Shown: positions 62,813-64,000 of the stretch, one piece after another
How the letters are laid out: every line of letters begins with the position of its first letter
Numbering within the stretch: position 1 is the first letter of the stretch
DNA from: JAGTVG01 sp963820995
GTDB taxonomy: Bacteria; Bacteroidota; Bacteroidia; Cytophagales; Cyclobacteriaceae
Assembly: GCA_963820995.1 (NCBI GenBank)
Contig: CAWGCL010000013.1
Location: 1 to 64,000 of the forward strand
Reading direction: 5' to 3'
DNA length: 64,000 nucleotides
Program-made: the position numbers and the translations under genes
Notes under the pieces: model-generated
What the model was told of the DNA's origin: nothing
What the model saw: the letters and a program-made list of their open reading frames with translations, nothing else
Databases searched by the model: none

Positions 62813-64000
62813 ATGTGTGGAATTTTTGGGGCTATTGGGAATTTTGATCTTGAGGTCTTCAAGGAGGCAGTCAAAATAATATCGCACCGGGGACCGGATG
62901 ATGAAGGGATATATATTAAGGATCAAATTGCTCTAGGTCACCGACGCCTTTCCATCATGGATACCTCTGATTCTGCTCATCAACCCATGATCTCATCGGA
63001 CGGGAGGTTTATTATCACTTATAATGGTGAGATATACAACCACCTTGAACTAAGAAGGCGAATAAAGAATAAATATACATTTCATTCTACAGGTGATACA
63101 GAGACATTGTTAAATGCCTATATTGAATATGGTGATGAAGTATTTAGCATGCTGAATGGAATTTTTGCCTTAGCTATTTATGATTCTGTAGAAAATCAAA
63201 TCACCTTAGCACGGGACCACTTTGGCGTAAAACCACTTTATTATTACATCGATTCAGAAAAATTTTTGTTCGGTAGTGAAATTAAATCCATTAATCTTTT
63301 TCCCATTGACCGAACCCTGAATTTTGAAGCAATATTTGATTATCTGCGGTTTTTGTATGCTCCATTCGCAAATACACCTTTTAAAAATGTGAGAAAACTG
63401 GAGCCAGGTAATTTTATGACCTTCAAAACCAACGATTTTGGTAATTACACAAAAAATAAGTTTTACGAGATACCATACAATGGAGACTATCAGATCAATA
63501 AAGAAAATATTGCAATCAACGAACTAGATCGTTTGTTATCTGAATCGGTTTCCAGGCAGATGATGTCTGATGTACCTATAGGTTATTTTTTATCGGGAGG
63601 CCTGGATTCAAGCGCTGTAGTGGCAATGGCCAGGAAGAGCCGTCCAGGTGCAGAAATGGAATGTTTCTCTATTGATACGTCCAAGTATGGCGACTATGAT
63701 GGATTTTCGAATGATCTCAGTTATGCCAGAATCGTAGCGGATAAATTTGAGTGTAATCTTAATGTAATTGAAGCCAATAGCGATATTCTTAATTCTTTTG
63801 AACGTATGGTTTGGAATCTGGATGAACCGCAAACTGATCCGGCATCGCTTCATGTTGAAAGGATCTCCAGTAAAGCCCGGGAAATGGGGATTAAAGTATT
63901 GCTGGGTGGTACAGGTGGAGATGATGTATTTTCAGGTTATCGAAGGCACCAGGCCTTGTATTATGAAAAATATATTAAACTGGTTGCCAGCAAGCATTAA
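62813..64000 (+). CDS. asnB: Glutamine-dependent asparagine synthase, N-terminal part
   Basis: 395 residues visible of a family normally 600 or more. MCGIFGAIG gives the Cys2 nucleophile of the class II amidotransferase domain; HRGPDDEG, LGHRRLSIMD and YNGEIYNHLELR follow. The synthetase domain has the PPi loop YFLSGGLDSSAVVAMARKSR, CFSIDTSKYG, and LGGTGGDDVFSGYRRHQ. The frame ends at a TAA in the last three bases, but one base on, the expected LPASIK is coded, so this is an indel and the gene goes on beyond the window. AsnB-like enzymes in such loci often amidate uronic acids of the glycan, which would fit the TviB-made uronate; that is inference. Confidence 0.9.
   Translation: MCGIFGAIGNFDLEVFKEAVKIISHRGPDDEGIYIKDQIALGHRRLSIMDTSDSAHQPMISSDGRFIITYNGEIYNHLELRRRIKNKYTFHSTGDTETLLNAYIEYGDEVFSMLNGIFALAIYDSVENQITLARDHFGVKPLYYYIDSEKFLFGSEIKSINLFPIDRTLNFEAIFDYLRFLYAPFANTPFKNVRKLEPGNFMTFKTNDFGNYTKNKFYEIPYNGDYQINKENIAINELDRLLSESVSRQMMSDVPIGYFLSGGLDSSAVVAMARKSRPGAEMECFSIDTSKYGDYDGFSNDLSYARIVADKFECNLNVIEANSDILNSFERMVWNLDEPQTDPASLHVERISSKAREMGIKVLLGGTGGDDVFSGYRRHQALYYEKYIKLVASKH

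Overview
The window reads as a chromosome segment of a Bacteroidota member, probably a free-living environmental one. Evidence: two very large cell-surface proteins with a type IX secretion (T9SS) C-terminal sorting domain, a 56-residue protein with a PID-type exosortase sorting tail, a FadL/SGNH-lipoprotein pair, ORF6N and DUF6734-like proteins, and TAnnTTTG-type -7 boxes upstream of several genes. No rRNA, tRNA, CRISPR array or insertion sequence was seen. Many genes carry one or more single-base frameshifts, often at homopolymers, while conserved motifs continue in the next frame. This looks like uneven residual sequencing error (long-read style) more than mass gene decay, so broken genes are annotated here as one reconstructed unit each.

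Layout. 1-7.1 kb: the end of a Doc-type toxin, a secreted six-hairpin glycosidase, a small membrane protein, a nitrilase-family amidohydrolase, and an outer-membrane FadL-like porin followed by an SGNH lipoprotein and a clear terminator. 7.1-12.5 kb: a gene-poor stretch with a strong hairpin, then a compact run of a small glycine-rich two-helix peptide, a Yip1-like and a SpoIIM/DUF95-like membrane protein, a two-helix mini-protein, an unknown 366-residue protein and a DUF6734-like glycosyltransferase-fold protein that carries a long degenerate pentapeptide repeat. An ORF6N remnant follows. 12.9-21.4 kb (minus strand): two tandem paralogous T9SS surface proteins with a tiny PID-CTERM-like protein between them. 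21.7-24.5 kb (minus strand): UDP-HexNAc dehydrogenase (TviB type), dodecin, and GalE.

24.6-64 kb (plus strand) is one exopolysaccharide/O-antigen-type locus. It opens with an exosortase and a membrane partner, then a Wza-like export lipoprotein and a Wzc-like tyrosine kinase. After a 0.7 kb non-coding gap with odd repeats come a winged-helix/nucleotidyltransferase protein, an ABC polysaccharide exporter (Wzm/Wzt type), three sulfotransferases and one capsular-synthesis (NKWYS-like) protein, FkbM and class I methyltransferases, three PLP sugar aminotransferases, two tandem FdtA-type ketoisomerases, an FdtC-type acetyltransferase, WecD/WecE-like genes, about a dozen glycosyltransferases, a GT-C-like membrane protein, a Wzy-like polymerase and the start of asparagine synthase B. 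Together these would make, decorate (3-amino and 4-amino dideoxy sugars, sulfate, methyl) and export a complex surface glycan. The 32-48 kb part is visibly more AT-rich than the flanks, consistent with a horizontally acquired glycan cassette. No initiating phosphoglycosyltransferase, Wzx flippase or RmlA/RmlB was recognised in the window.

Most notable points: (i) the exosortase together with a 56-residue PID-CTERM-like protein too short for ordinary gene calling; (ii) the peptide + Yip1 + SpoIIM/DUF95 + DUF6734 operon, which has the outline of an undescribed membrane-peptide (bacteriocin-like) system; (iii) the coding pentapeptide minisatellite inside the DUF6734-like gene; (iv) the GTAGTCGTGAGTCC repeat field after the kinase gene.
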